Source of the DNA: Thalassovita autumnalis
GTDB taxonomy: Bacteria; Pseudomonadota; Alphaproteobacteria; Rhodobacterales; Rhodobacteraceae
DNA: 64,000 nucleotides
NCBI RefSeq assembly: GCF_001458255.1
Contig: NZ_CYSB01000025.1
Location: forward strand, 1 to 64,000
Direction of reading: 5' to 3'
This document shows, in pieces, positions 35,203 to 45,984 of the stretch (its first letter is position 1; each line of letters starts with the position of its first letter). The position numbers and the translations under genes were made by a program. The notes below the pieces were generated by a model. It had not been told where the DNA came from. It did no database searches and saw nothing but the letters and a program-made list of their open reading frames with translations.

Positions 35203-35737
35203 GGTCAACATTTTGATGGTGCTGCCGCCGGTGATCTTCGGCGGTCTGGCGGCGACGTTTTTCATCGGCATGATGCGGGAAAACCCGGATGAGCTGCCCA
35301 CGGCATTGGCCGGACGCGACGTGCCCAGTGTTGAGATGACGCCGCTGGGGGATCTGCCGATGTTTGATTTGGCCGATATGAAGGACGGTGAGGTCAAGCT
35401 GGTGAACTACTGGGCCAGCTGGTGCGCGCCCTGTCGGGTGGAACATCCCAATCTGGAGGCGCTGCGCGAACAGGGGCTGCCGATCTACGGGGTGAACTAC
35501 AAAGACAACCCGGCCAATGCGCTGGATTTCCTGGCGGAGCTGGGCAACCCCTATGAGGCGGTGGGTCAGGACGGCAATGGCCGTATGGCGCTGAACTGGG
35601 GCGTCTATGGCGTGCCGGAAACCTATGTGATCGACGGCGCGGGCCGCATTGTGACGCGCCACGCTGGCCCCGTGACCCAGCGGGTGATTGAGGGCGTTCT
35701 GGCCCCGGCGATCGAAAAGGCGCGCGCGGCGGAGTGA
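35195..35737 (+). CDS. ccmG: thiol:disulfide interchange protein CcmG/DsbE
   Basis: 180-residue membrane-anchored periplasmic thioredoxin that reduces the apocytochrome CxxCH cysteines. N-terminal helix ILMVLPPVIFGGLAATFFIG; active site NYWASWCAPCRVEHP; the CcmG-specific YGVNYKDNP and the cis-proline segment GVYGVPETYVIDG. The ATG at 35195 overlaps the end of ccmD by 8 bases. Confidence 0.95.
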   Translation: MAKVNILMVLPPVIFGGLAATFFIGMMRENPDELPTALAGRDVPSVEMTPLGDLPMFDLADMKDGEVKLVNYWASWCAPCRVEHPNLEALREQGLPIYGVNYKDNPANALDFLAELGNPYEAVGQDGNGRMALNWGVYGVPETYVIDGAGRIVTRHAGPVTQRVIEGVLAPAIEKARAAE

Positions 35738-35773
35738 TCGGCCTGCGCTTTTTGCCCCCCTAACTCAAGCGAA

Positions 35774-35800
35774 CGGGCCGGTGATCTAGCCGGCCTTTTC
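35774..35800. terminator. terminator between ccmG and the HxlR gene
   Basis: GGCCGG-tgatcta-GCCGGCC followed by TTTTCT on the plus strand, ending at the stop codon of the convergent HxlR gene. Confidence 0.7.
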
Positions 35801-36270
35801 TATGCCTGATCGTGTTTGTTATCATAGTCTTGACGGGCGCTTTTAATGTCGGCCTCTTGCGCCACCGCCCAGGTCGCCAAGCCGGTGATATGGGACAGCA
35901 GCGACTGGCCCAGCGGGGTCAGGCTGTATTCCACCGTCGGCGGGCTTGTGGGCTGAACCTCACGGTGGACCAGACCGTCCCGTTCCAATCCGCGTAAGGT
36001 GACGGTCAGCATCCGCTGGGAAATCCCGTCAACCGCCCGCAGCAATTGGCGGAACCGTTCGGTGCGCCGCCCCAGCCGCAGGATCACCAGTACCGACCAT
36101 TTGTCACCGATCCGGTCCAGCACATCGCGCACCGGGCAGCTGCCGGCAAAGTCATTGGCCACCCATTCATCCACGCCGTCATTCATCGCTGTGACGGTGT
36201 CCTCGGCCATTGGGGTGGTTACCTCAACGTGCCTATCTGATGAAATCATGCCTTCTTTCGCGGTCTTCAT
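35800..36270 (-). CDS. HxlR family transcriptional regulator
   Basis: 156-residue winged-helix regulator. The HxlR core is CPVRDVLDRIGDKWSVLVIL, LGRRTERFRQLLRAVDGISQ, RMLTVTLRGLERDGLVHRE and VEYSLTPLGQSLL. The single cysteine before VRDVLD is the conserved redox or electrophile sensor of many HxlR proteins. It diverges from an NmrA-type oxidoreductase gene, the same pairing as E. coli ytfH/ytfG and other redox-sensing HxlR loci, so it most likely controls that gene. Start choice is uncertain: MKTAK at 36270 or the later ATGs at 36249 and 36210. Confidence 0.85.
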   Translation of the reverse strand: MKTAKEGMISSDRHVEVTTPMAEDTVTAMNDGVDEWVANDFAGSCPVRDVLDRIGDKWSVLVILRLGRRTERFRQLLRAVDGISQRMLTVTLRGLERDGLVHREVQPTSPPTVEYSLTPLGQSLLSHITGLATWAVAQEADIKSARQDYDNKHDQA

Positions 36271-36284
36271 GGGGCGCCTATGTG

Positions 36285-36303
36285 TGGTTCCTAATCGTAA
36301 CCA
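36285..36303. promoter_or_regulatory. inverted repeat in the HxlR/NmrA divergent promoter
   Basis: TGGTT, nine bases, AACCA, centred in the 54-base gap between the two divergent starts. Position and symmetry fit an HxlR operator; binding is inferred. Confidence 0.45.
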
Positions 36304-36324
36304 TCGCATTATGGAGAACCAGAG

Positions 36325-37218
36325 ATGACAAAGGAAGTGGCGATTTTTGGGGCAACCGGTGCACAGGGCGCCCCCGTGGTTGAAGAGGCGTTGAAGGCAG
36401 GGCTGAAGGTGCGCGCTGTGGCGCGCGATGCTGCTAAGGTGGCGCAGCGTCATCCGACCGCTGAGGCCTATGCCGCAACGCTGGATGACAAGGGCGCGCT
36501 GGCCACGGTTTTGACCGGCGTGTCGGCGGCCTTCGTGCACCTGCCGATGCCGACAGACCCCGAAGCGCCGCAGCGCTGGCTGCAGAACCTGATTGAGGTG
36601 GCCCATGAGGTGGCGCTGCCATTGCTGGTCTATTCGACCTCGGGCAGCACGGGTGAGCGCTATCCGGCCTCTGCAATGATTTCCGGCAATACCGCGGCGC
36701 GGGATGCCATTCTGGCCTCGGGCATTCCGGCCATTGTGTTGCAGCCGACGATCTATCTGGAAAACCTGCAAATCCCAGCTTTCCTGCCAAACATGGCCAG
36801 TGAGGGGATCGTGGATTACCCGCCGCTCAGCTCGGAACACCGCGTAAGCTGGACCTCACACCGCGATCAGGCGGTGGTGGCCGCAGCGGCGCTGCAGCGG
36901 CCGGATCTGGCGGGCAAAGCCTATGAAATCGCCACCCCCGGCGCGGTCACCGGGGGCGAGCTGGCACAGCTGCTGTCTGACTGGCAGGGGCGTGCGCTGA
37001 GTTTCCAGCCACTGACGCCTGTGGCCTTTGGCAACCGGGCGGAGGCCGCCCTGGGTGCACCGGGTCTGAGCTATGTGTTGAGTGACCTTTATGATGCCTT
37101 GAACAAAGTGGCGCCTGATCAGCTGGCCATCAACACGGGTGAGGTTGAGGCGACATTTGGTGTTACCCTGTCACCCCTGGCCGCGCAGATCCGGCAATGG
37201 TCCACTGTCACCGCCTAA
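36325..37218 (+). CDS. NmrA-type NAD(P)-binding oxidoreductase
   Basis: 297-residue atypical short-chain dehydrogenase. The N-terminal dinucleotide motif is IFGATGAQGAPVVEEAL; later SGSTGERYPASAMISGN replaces the classical catalytic YxxxK. Family members act either as quinone reductases (QorB/YtfG) or as redox sensors (NmrA/HSCARG). The divergent HxlR gene favours an electrophile- or quinone-responsive enzyme. Confidence 0.82.
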   Translation: MTKEVAIFGATGAQGAPVVEEALKAGLKVRAVARDAAKVAQRHPTAEAYAATLDDKGALATVLTGVSAAFVHLPMPTDPEAPQRWLQNLIEVAHEVALPLLVYSTSGSTGERYPASAMISGNTAARDAILASGIPAIVLQPTIYLENLQIPAFLPNMASEGIVDYPPLSSEHRVSWTSHRDQAVVAAAALQRPDLAGKAYEIATPGAVTGGELAQLLSDWQGRALSFQPLTPVAFGNRAEAALGAPGLSYVLSDLYDALNKVAPDQLAINTGEVEATFGVTLSPLAAQIRQWSTVTA

Positions 37219-37232
37219 TCGCTGAATGGATG

Positions 37233-37262
37233 TAAAAAGGGCCCGGTAAAACACCGGGCCCT
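37233..37262 (-). terminator. orphan hairpin with T run on the minus strand
   Basis: GGGCCCGGT-gtttt-ACCGGGCCC read on the minus strand is followed by TTTTT. On the plus strand no T run follows, so it fits a leftward transcript better than the nmrA-type gene. The acnA gene already has its own terminator 210 bases upstream of this site. The 37262-37472 stretch between the hairpins has no supported gene and could encode a small RNA. Confidence 0.5.
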
Positions 37263-37471
37263 GCTAAAAAAGGACTTGCCTGCACATGAGTGGTATCTCT
37301 CTGGAGACCCCTTCCAGCCACCCTGTGCAATCGTATAGCTATCCATAAGTACGGCACGCAGGCTGATTTCTTAGGGCGATCCGCAAAGAAATTTCCCAAT
37401 AGGGTGAGTTTTTCGGATTTCATCCCGCTAAAGGGGAGTGATGCCGCCCGTCGGTCCCGTAGGGTTTCCAT

Positions 37472-37508
37472 AGAAAAGCCCGAAGGATTTGCATCGCTTC
37501 GGGCTTTA
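37472..37508 (-). terminator. intrinsic terminator of acnA
   Basis: AAAGCCCGAAG / CTTCGGGCTTT stem with an 11-base loop; TTTTC follows on the minus strand. Confidence 0.8.
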
Positions 37509-37543
37509 ACCATCTGTTTATGTGCAGTTATTCGGTGGTGGCG

Positions 37544-40231
<2,688 letters not shown>

Positions 40232-40474
40232 GGCTGGTCTCCCTCTTGAAATACGATAAGGGTCTTGCTGCGATTGGTTCTGCCGCATCCCGCCTGAGCG
40301 ATCAAGTCTGGCGCGCGGATGCCTTTGCGCTAAGGCCGCACAAGTGCTGTGAAAAATGGCACGCCGCACTTGCTCACGTTTGCTATCACCGTCTCGTGAC
40401 AAATCATTGATTGGTTATTTCAGCCCGAATTGGCTAAAACCAAGAAAAGACATTCGTTGGGGAAAACGAAACTC

Positions 40475-41203
40475 ATGCGTCGACTGGTTACCAAGTTTGC
40501 CGCGGCTTTGGCCGTTTGGGGCAGCGTGACGACTGTGGCCTTACCCACGGCGGCCGCCGCCCAATCTGTAGACCGCCCTGTGGTGGTCGAGCTTTACACC
40601 TCGCAGGGCTGTTCGTCCTGTCCACCTGCGGATGCCTTTCTGGGTGAGCTGGCCAAGCGAGAAGATGTGATCCCATTGGCACTGCACGTGGATTACTGGG
40701 ATTACATCGGCTGGAAGGACAAGTTCGCCTCACCGCAGCACACCAAACGCCAGAAGGCCTATGCCAGCGCCGCCGGGCGCCGCTCGATCTATACGCCGCA
40801 GATGATCGTTCAGGGGCAGGAACATGTGGTCGGCAACCACCCCAAGAATGTTAACGCTTTGATCGAACGTCATGGCGCGGCTGAGGTCACGGTGGATCTA
40901 CAGCTGTCGATCACCGGCAATCAGCTGCAGGTCACGGCCAGCAAGGTCGCCCGCGCCAAGACCCCGGTTCTGGTGCAGCTGGTGCGCTATATGCCGCGCA
41001 AATCGGTACAGATCCGGTCCGGTGAAAACGCTGGCCGTACAATCACCTACGCCAATATCGTCACCGACTGGCAGCTGCTGGATGAATGGAATATGCGCCG
41101 GCCGCTGGATCTCAGCACCAAGGTCAGCGGAGAGGATCCGCTGGTGGTAATCGTGCAGGAACGTGGCCCGGGCCGCATTCTGGCTGCGGCGCGTCTGCGC
41201 TAA
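40475..41203 (+). CDS. DUF1223 thioredoxin-like secreted protein
   Basis: 242-residue protein with a Sec signal peptide (AAALAVWGSVTTVALPTAAAAQ) and a thioredoxin-like N-terminal domain: VVELYTSQGCSSCPPADAFL with the CxxC pair, then HVDYWDYIGWKDKFASPQ and SIYTPQMIVQGQEHVVG. The family is conserved in proteobacteria with no agreed function; a periplasmic redox role is inferred from the CSSC motif. The ATG at 40475 gives a proper signal peptide; a TTG at 40430 is less likely. Confidence 0.85.
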   Translation: MRRLVTKFAAALAVWGSVTTVALPTAAAAQSVDRPVVVELYTSQGCSSCPPADAFLGELAKREDVIPLALHVDYWDYIGWKDKFASPQHTKRQKAYASAAGRRSIYTPQMIVQGQEHVVGNHPKNVNALIERHGAAEVTVDLQLSITGNQLQVTASKVARAKTPVLVQLVRYMPRKSVQIRSGENAGRTITYANIVTDWQLLDEWNMRRPLDLSTKVSGEDPLVVIVQERGPGRILAAARLR

Positions 41204-41224
41204 GCGATTGATAGTAAGTTTAAC

Positions 41225-41258
41225 GAGCCGGCGGGGGACCCCTCAGCCGGCTTTTTTC
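41225..41258 (+). terminator. intrinsic terminator after the DUF1223 gene
   Basis: AGCCGG...CCGGCT with an inner GGGG/CCCC, followed by TTTTTT. It overlaps the last codons of the convergent acyltransferase gene. Confidence 0.75.
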
Positions 41259-42145
41259 TTACCGCGTTGTTTCCAGCGGCGATGCACCCAGAACCATTGC
41301 TCGGGATGCTGGCGCACCATTGCCTCCAGCGCGTCGTTCATCGCCTGCGCCATGTCCTCGGCGCTGCCATGGGGAATCTCATCCTGAATGATGGCGCGGA
41401 AACCATAGCCATCGGGCTGGCGCACACCAAAGACCGGCAGCACCAGAGCGTTGTATTTCAACGCCATTTCCGCGGCCGACAGGGTGGTTCGGGCCGGATG
41501 ACCAAAGAAGGTCAGATCCGCGCCGTCGCTGACATGCTGATCCACCAGAAGTGCAATGATGTTGCCGCTGCGCAGGTATTTCACCATCTGGGCCAGCCCG
41601 CGGCGACCGCGGGCAAAGGCGGGTTCGGCGACGCTTTCGATCGCGGCTTCCCAATGTTCGTTGAAATAGCTGTTGTCCAGCGGCCGGTAGAGTGCGCCCA
41701 CGGGCGAAAAATCACGCGATACTGTGGCGCGCACCGCGTCGTGGTTGCCAAAATGCCCGGAGACCAGAATGACAGGCCGCCCCTCAGCATGGGCCTGTTC
41801 CAGGGCCGCCACACCGGGGCCTTCGGGTTTGGTGTCGGCCAGATGGTCCTTCAGCTGCGCGCCGGAATAGATCTCCACCAGCGTGCGGCCAAAGTTTTCC
41901 GGCACTTGCCGGGCCAGGCGGCGCTTGTCGGCCTCAGGCAGGTCGGCCCAGACCAGATCCAGATTGTCGCGCACCCGCTTGCGATAGCCCAGCAGCGGCG
42001 CCAGCACCCGCGACATCATCGCGCCCATCAGCCAGACCCGCGGCCGGTAGGGCAGGCACAGTGCCAGCTTCAGCGGCGCGCTGAGGATCAGATTGGCCGT
42101 GTACTGGCCCGCACGGGTCAGAAAGGGGGGCTTGGGTTTGGCCAT
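41243..42145 (-). CDS. LpxL/HtrB-type lysophospholipid acyltransferase
   Basis: 300-residue inner-membrane acyltransferase of the lipid A biosynthesis family. The HxxxxD catalytic motif is VSGHFGNHDAVRA; the second conserved block is GALYRPLDNSYFNEHWE, and RRGLAQMVKYLRSGNIIALLVDQHVSDG follows as in LpxL/LpxM. It adds a secondary acyl chain to lipid A or a related lipid. The C-terminus is lysine-rich (RRWKQRGKKKAG). Six bases separate it from the upstream DMT gene. Confidence 0.88.
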   Translation of the reverse strand: MAKPKPPFLTRAGQYTANLILSAPLKLALCLPYRPRVWLMGAMMSRVLAPLLGYRKRVRDNLDLVWADLPEADKRRLARQVPENFGRTLVEIYSGAQLKDHLADTKPEGPGVAALEQAHAEGRPVILVSGHFGNHDAVRATVSRDFSPVGALYRPLDNSYFNEHWEAAIESVAEPAFARGRRGLAQMVKYLRSGNIIALLVDQHVSDGADLTFFGHPARTTLSAAEMALKYNALVLPVFGVRQPDGYGFRAIIQDEIPHGSAEDMAQAMNDALEAMVRQHPEQWFWVHRRWKQRGKKKAG

Positions 42146-42151
42146 CTGGGA

Positions 42152-43009
42152 TCAGGTCCGTTTCTGCGCAGTTTCTCGATGCCAGACATAAATCCCAGCC
42201 ACAACAATCACAAGCGCCCCGATCACCGTCCAGAAATCCGGGTATTCATCAAAGAAGACCATGCCCCAGAGCGTGGCAAAGATCAGCCCGACATAGGCAA
42301 AGGGGGCCAGCATCCCGGCCTCACCCAGTGACAGCGACTTGATCAGCAACAGCTGCGAGATGGTGCCAAAGCAGGCCAGCAGACACAGCAACGCAAAGGA
42401 GGTCAGATCCAGCGGCGTCCAGTAAAATGGCACCAGACAGCTGAGGATCACCGCGCCAAAGGCCGCCGTATAGAGGAGCGAGGTCCAGGGATCCTCATTC
42501 ATGCCCACATAACGGGTCACAAGGTTATAGGCCGAATAGAAAAACGCCGCCGCCAGCGGGAACAGTGCGTAGACCGAAAAAACACCGCTGCCCGGGCGGA
42601 TGATGATCAGGGCGCCAATCAGCGATACCGCAATGCCAAAGGCGCGGCGTGGCCCCAGCGGTTCCCCCAAAAACAGCGCCGCGCCCAGGGTGATCAGCAC
42701 CGGGTTGATGTCCATGATGGCGGTGGCCTCAGCCAGACCAATATGGGTGATCCCGGTAAAGAAGGAGGCGGTCGCCCCCAGCAGGATCACCGAACGCGCC
42801 AGCTGCAGCAGCGGATAACGGGTGCGCGCCACAGTCTGAATGCGGGGCAGAACAATCAGGAATACCATCACGGTTTGACCGGCGTAACGGGCCCAGACCG
42901 CCTGCAGGGTGCCAACCCGTTGGCTCAACTCCTTGGCGGTGGCATCCATTGCGGCAAAGAAAAAGATGGCGCTGATCATCAGCAAAATGGCTTTGGTGTT
43001 CTGGGACAT
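42152..43009 (-). CDS. DMT superfamily EamA transporter
   Basis: 285-residue ten-helix exporter with two EamA halves (ILLMISAIFFFAAMDATAKE ... HIGLAEATAIMDINPVLITL; FFYSAYNLVTRYVGMNEDPW ... MLAPFAYVGLIFATLWG). S-adenosylmethionine- or riboflavin-like and amino-acid exporters share this fold; the substrate is unknown. MSQNTK at 43009 is the likely start; the open frame before it is not conserved-looking. Confidence 0.87.
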   Translation of the reverse strand: MSQNTKAILLMISAIFFFAAMDATAKELSQRVGTLQAVWARYAGQTVMVFLIVLPRIQTVARTRYPLLQLARSVILLGATASFFTGITHIGLAEATAIMDINPVLITLGAALFLGEPLGPRRAFGIAVSLIGALIIIRPGSGVFSVYALFPLAAAFFYSAYNLVTRYVGMNEDPWTSLLYTAAFGAVILSCLVPFYWTPLDLTSFALLCLLACFGTISQLLLIKSLSLGEAGMLAPFAYVGLIFATLWGMVFFDEYPDFWTVIGALVIVVAGIYVWHRETAQKRT

Positions 43010-43326
43010 ACGCGGCGCGGATCCGTGGCTTGAGGGGATATCAGATCGCCGTTCGGCCGGGCCGTGTGATCTGGCCGGGCAAGCCGACATATCGGCTTTA
43101 ACGCATCCATTTGTAACTGTCACCGCAGAGTTTTCGCGCAGGTGGCAGCGGGACGGGGCGCTGGGTGCGCCGGTCTAGTGCATGTCATGAAGGTGAGGTT
43201 CGGGCCTTAAGGTGCTGTAATTGCGTCTTTGTTGCGGGACGCAAGTGGCTTGGAGACGTTCAGGGGCAGCTATGCCACAGGCGATGCCTCTGGCAGGGTT
43301 CAACGGTCCGATCCGTTGATGGGGCG
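43010..43326. other. gap without a supported gene
   Basis: No convincing coding sequence. Two short perfect inverted repeats are visible: TTGCGTC/GACGCAA at 43221-43244 and CAACGG/CCGTTG near 43299-43316. Neither has a T run. The DMT promoter probably lies near the left end. Confidence 0.5.
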
Positions 43327-43485
43327 TCAGCCGGTGACCTTGACGCAGGCCCGTGCGGTTTCGTCCCAGACGGTGCCGTCGGCGCAGCTCATCGCTTGCT
43401 GGCTATGGCCGGAGGAGCAGCCCATCGCATGGGACATGATAGGAGCCACGGTCAGAAGGGCGGCGATCACAAGGGTTCGATACAT
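43327..43485 (-). CDS. small secreted cysteine-containing protein
   Basis: A 52-residue reading frame on the minus strand with a clear Sec signal peptide (MYRTLVIAALLTVAPIMSHA) and a short mature part with three cysteines: MGCSSGHSQQAMSCADGTVW followed by DETARACVKVTG. A GGAGA site (AGGGAGACC) precedes the ATG. The spacing of the cysteines and the MSCADGTVWDE stretch look like a conserved mini-domain. I do not know a function. It has its own short upstream region beside the purB terminator. Confidence 0.72.
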   Translation of the reverse strand: MYRTLVIAALLTVAPIMSHAMGCSSGHSQQAMSCADGTVWDETARACVKVTG

Positions 43486-43567
43486 TGGCAGGTCTCCCTA
43501 AAGATCCGTAACCTTACCACAAATCCGGCGCAAAATCGAATGGGCGCCACCACGAACCCTACGGGCA

Positions 43568-43599
43568 CAAAAAAACCGCCCCCCGGAGGGAGCGGTTTC
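43568..43599 (-). terminator. intrinsic terminator of purB
   Basis: On the minus strand AAACCGC and GCGGTTT enclose a loop containing CCCTCCGGGGGG, followed by TTTTTT. Confidence 0.8.
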
Positions 43600-43619
43600 A
43601 TCATCTCAGGACAGGCGGC

Positions 43620-44927
43620 TTAGGCTTCGCCAAACACCCGTTTGAAGATCGTGTCGACATGTTTTGTGTGATAGCCCATGTCGAATTTTTCGTTGATGCC
43701 ATCAACGCCAAGCGCGGCCACAACCTCATCATCGGCCAGCAGCAACTCGCGGAAATCAACACGCTCTTCCCAGACCTTCAGCGCATTGCGCTGCACCATG
43801 GAATAGGCGTCTTCACGGCTGACACCGGCCTGGGTCAGGGCCAGCAGCACCCGCTGCGACATCACCAGACCGGGGAATTTGTTCATGTTGTCCAGCATGT
43901 TGTCGGGGAAGATCAGCATCTTCTCAACCACACCGGCCAGACGGTTCAGTGCGAAGTCCAGCGTCACGGTTGCATCCGGACCAATGCCACGCTCCACCGA
44001 GGAGTGCGAGATGTCACGCTCATGCCAAAGCGCCACGTTTTCCATCGCCGGGATCACGGTCATGCGCACCAGACGGGCCAGACCGGTCAGGTTTTCGGTC
44101 AACACAGGGTTCTTCTTATGCGGCATCGCCGAGGAGCCTTTTTGACCCATCGAGAAGAACTCCGCACCTTCCAGAACCTCGGTCCGCTGCATGTGGCGGA
44201 TTTCAACGGCGACGTTTTCGATCGACGAGGCGATCACACCCAGCACGGCAAAGAACATCGCGTGACGGTCACGTGGGATCACCTGGGTGCTGATCGGCTC
44301 GGGCTTCAGGCCTAGCTCAGCGCAGACATGCTCCTCAACCGCCGGGTCGATGTTGGCGAAGGTGCCAACCGCGCCCGAGATGGCGCCCGTGGCGATCTCT
44401 TCGCGGGCCTGCTGTAGACGCGCTTTGTTGCGGTCCATTTCAGCGTAGAACCGGGCAAAGGTCAGGCCCATGGTGGTGGGTTCGGCGTGGATGCCATGGC
44501 TGCGGCCCACACGCACGGTGTCTTTATGTTCCATGGCGCGGGTTTTCAGCGCCGCCAGCAGGCGGTCCATATCGGCCAGCAGGATGTCCGCGGCGCGCAC
44601 CAGCTGCACGTTCAGGCAGGTGTCCAGCACGTCCGAGGAGGTCATGCCCTGATGCACAAACCGTGCTTCCTCAGAGCCGACATGTTCGGCCAGATGGGTC
44701 AGGAAGGCGATGACGTCATGTTTGGTGACCGCTTCGATCTCATCAATGCGCGCAACGTCAAATTCAACGTCCTTGGCTTTCCAAACGGCATCGGCGTTTT
44801 CCTGCGGGATCACCCCCAGTTTGGCCTGAGCGTCACAGGCGTGCGCTTCAATCTCGTACCAGATGCGGAACTTGGTTTCCGGTGACCAGATGGCGGTCAT
44901 TTCGGGGCGGGCATAACGAGGGATCAT
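43620..44927 (-). CDS. purB: adenylosuccinate lyase
   Basis: 435-residue fumarase-superfamily enzyme acting twice in purine synthesis. The superfamily signature GSSAMPHKKNPVLTENL is intact; the catalytic histidine region RSHGIHAEPTTMGLTFARF and VHQGMTSSDVLDTCLNVQL are present. Start IPRYARPEM is typical. Single-gene unit with its own terminator. Confidence 0.97.
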   Translation of the reverse strand: MIPRYARPEMTAIWSPETKFRIWYEIEAHACDAQAKLGVIPQENADAVWKAKDVEFDVARIDEIEAVTKHDVIAFLTHLAEHVGSEEARFVHQGMTSSDVLDTCLNVQLVRAADILLADMDRLLAALKTRAMEHKDTVRVGRSHGIHAEPTTMGLTFARFYAEMDRNKARLQQAREEIATGAISGAVGTFANIDPAVEEHVCAELGLKPEPISTQVIPRDRHAMFFAVLGVIASSIENVAVEIRHMQRTEVLEGAEFFSMGQKGSSAMPHKKNPVLTENLTGLARLVRMTVIPAMENVALWHERDISHSSVERGIGPDATVTLDFALNRLAGVVEKMLIFPDNMLDNMNKFPGLVMSQRVLLALTQAGVSREDAYSMVQRNALKVWEERVDFRELLLADDEVVAALGVDGINEKFDMGYHTKHVDTIFKRVFGEA

Positions 44928-45008
44928 CGGTTTTTCCTTGATCGGCTGGAACTCGCGGTTTCTTTACCTGTGTGACGAGGTTACGACAAGGGTAGGAGGG
45001 CGGATAAC

Positions 45009-45443
45009 ATGGCTGAGATCCCCGTAAATCTTGATCTTTTTGCCTTTGAGGGGCGCTGGCAGCTTGACCGTTTGGTCACAAATGCCGTTGGTCCCGATAT
45101 GACCCTCACCGGATGGGCCGAGTTTCGCCCCCATGAGGACGGGCTGATGCTGATCGAAAGCGGTACGTTGCAGGTGGCGGGTCAGCCGCCGATGCAGGGG
45201 GAGCAGCGCTACATCTGGCGTCAAGAGGGCGCGGAGATCGCGACGTATTTTGCTGATGAGCGCCCGTTCTTCCGCTTCACACCTGCCGCACAGATCGCCG
45301 CCGCCCATTGGTGCAGCCCGGATCAATATGATGTGGTGATGGAGTTCGCCCATTGGCCCGACTGGCAGGCGACCTGGACGGTCAAAGGCCCGCGTAAGGA
45401 TTATGTGATGCGCTCGAATTACCGTCGCGTCGAGAGTATTTGA
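45009..45443 (+). CDS. DUF6314 family protein
   Basis: 144-residue soluble protein of the DUF6314 family, with FEGRWQLDRLV, GWAEFRPHEDGLMLIESGTL, YIWRQEG, ERPFFRF and HWCSPDQYDVVMEF, and a final WTVKGPRKDYVMRSNYRR. The fold is probably a lipocalin-like beta barrel. No function is known to me. The last codons and the TGA stop are made from a dispersed repeat core (GAGAGTATTTGA), so the C-terminus may have been reshaped by it. Confidence 0.82.
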   Translation: MAEIPVNLDLFAFEGRWQLDRLVTNAVGPDMTLTGWAEFRPHEDGLMLIESGTLQVAGQPPMQGEQRYIWRQEGAEIATYFADERPFFRFTPAAQIAAAHWCSPDQYDVVMEFAHWPDWQATWTVKGPRKDYVMRSNYRRVESI

Positions 45444-45533
45444 GGATCATTGAAAGGCGCTTTCATCGTTTTCCAAATACTCTGGGGTGAATGCGGTCAA
45501 AATCCCATTTTGAAAGCAGAGGGGCAACGCCCC
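45434..45533. repeat. paired inverted core repeats with GC hairpin, locus 6
   Basis: A plus-strand core at 45434-45457 and a minus-strand core at 45482-45459 face each other, then GGGGCAACGCCCC at 45521-45533 forms the GC hairpin. The plus core overlaps the DUF6314 stop codon. Confidence 0.78.
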
Positions 45534-45548
45534 TTTCCCTTCTGTGGT

Positions 45549-45984
45549 AAGCGCCAGATCTGCATGTGCCGCATATCCGCCAGACCCAATCCTATATAGC
45601 CCAACGATCCTGCCGCGCCCCTTTGTGCGGCGCGATATCGCCCATCGCGCGCCGGCGCATCAGATCGGACATGGGGGATATCCTTGGGCCATGCGCTGCG
45701 TTGCGGAGGGGGGTAGCAGGGATGGCGGAGGGGGGTAAGAATCTATCCAAAGTATAGGTCGCAATTAGACACACTTCGGCGCAATTTCTGAATGTTTGGA
45801 TTTTTTTCTGCGGTGTCCGGGAAATCCTGCTTCAGCCTTGCTGATGCGTGCCGGATCCTGGCCGCGTATCGCTGGATCGTCGTTCTCAATCTTCGGAATG
45901 TGACGTCGAAGAGATCATGAGATCCTATGTTTGGTTCTGTTTTGGACCGAAGTCAGGGTCAGCACCCAAGGTCGTTTGTTTGTT
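45549..45984. other. gap without a supported gene
   Basis: No open frame here has convincing codon use or homology. Short frames on both strands (up to about 64 codons) lack family features. The right part (45780-45960) is AT-richer than the surroundings. It separates the DUF6314 gene from the 3' end of the glycoside hydrolase-like gene. Confidence 0.45.

Noticed and set aside
45544-45774. Short frames of about 60 codons in the gap after locus 6
   Set aside because: No ribosome-binding site, no family features and no consistent codon preference.
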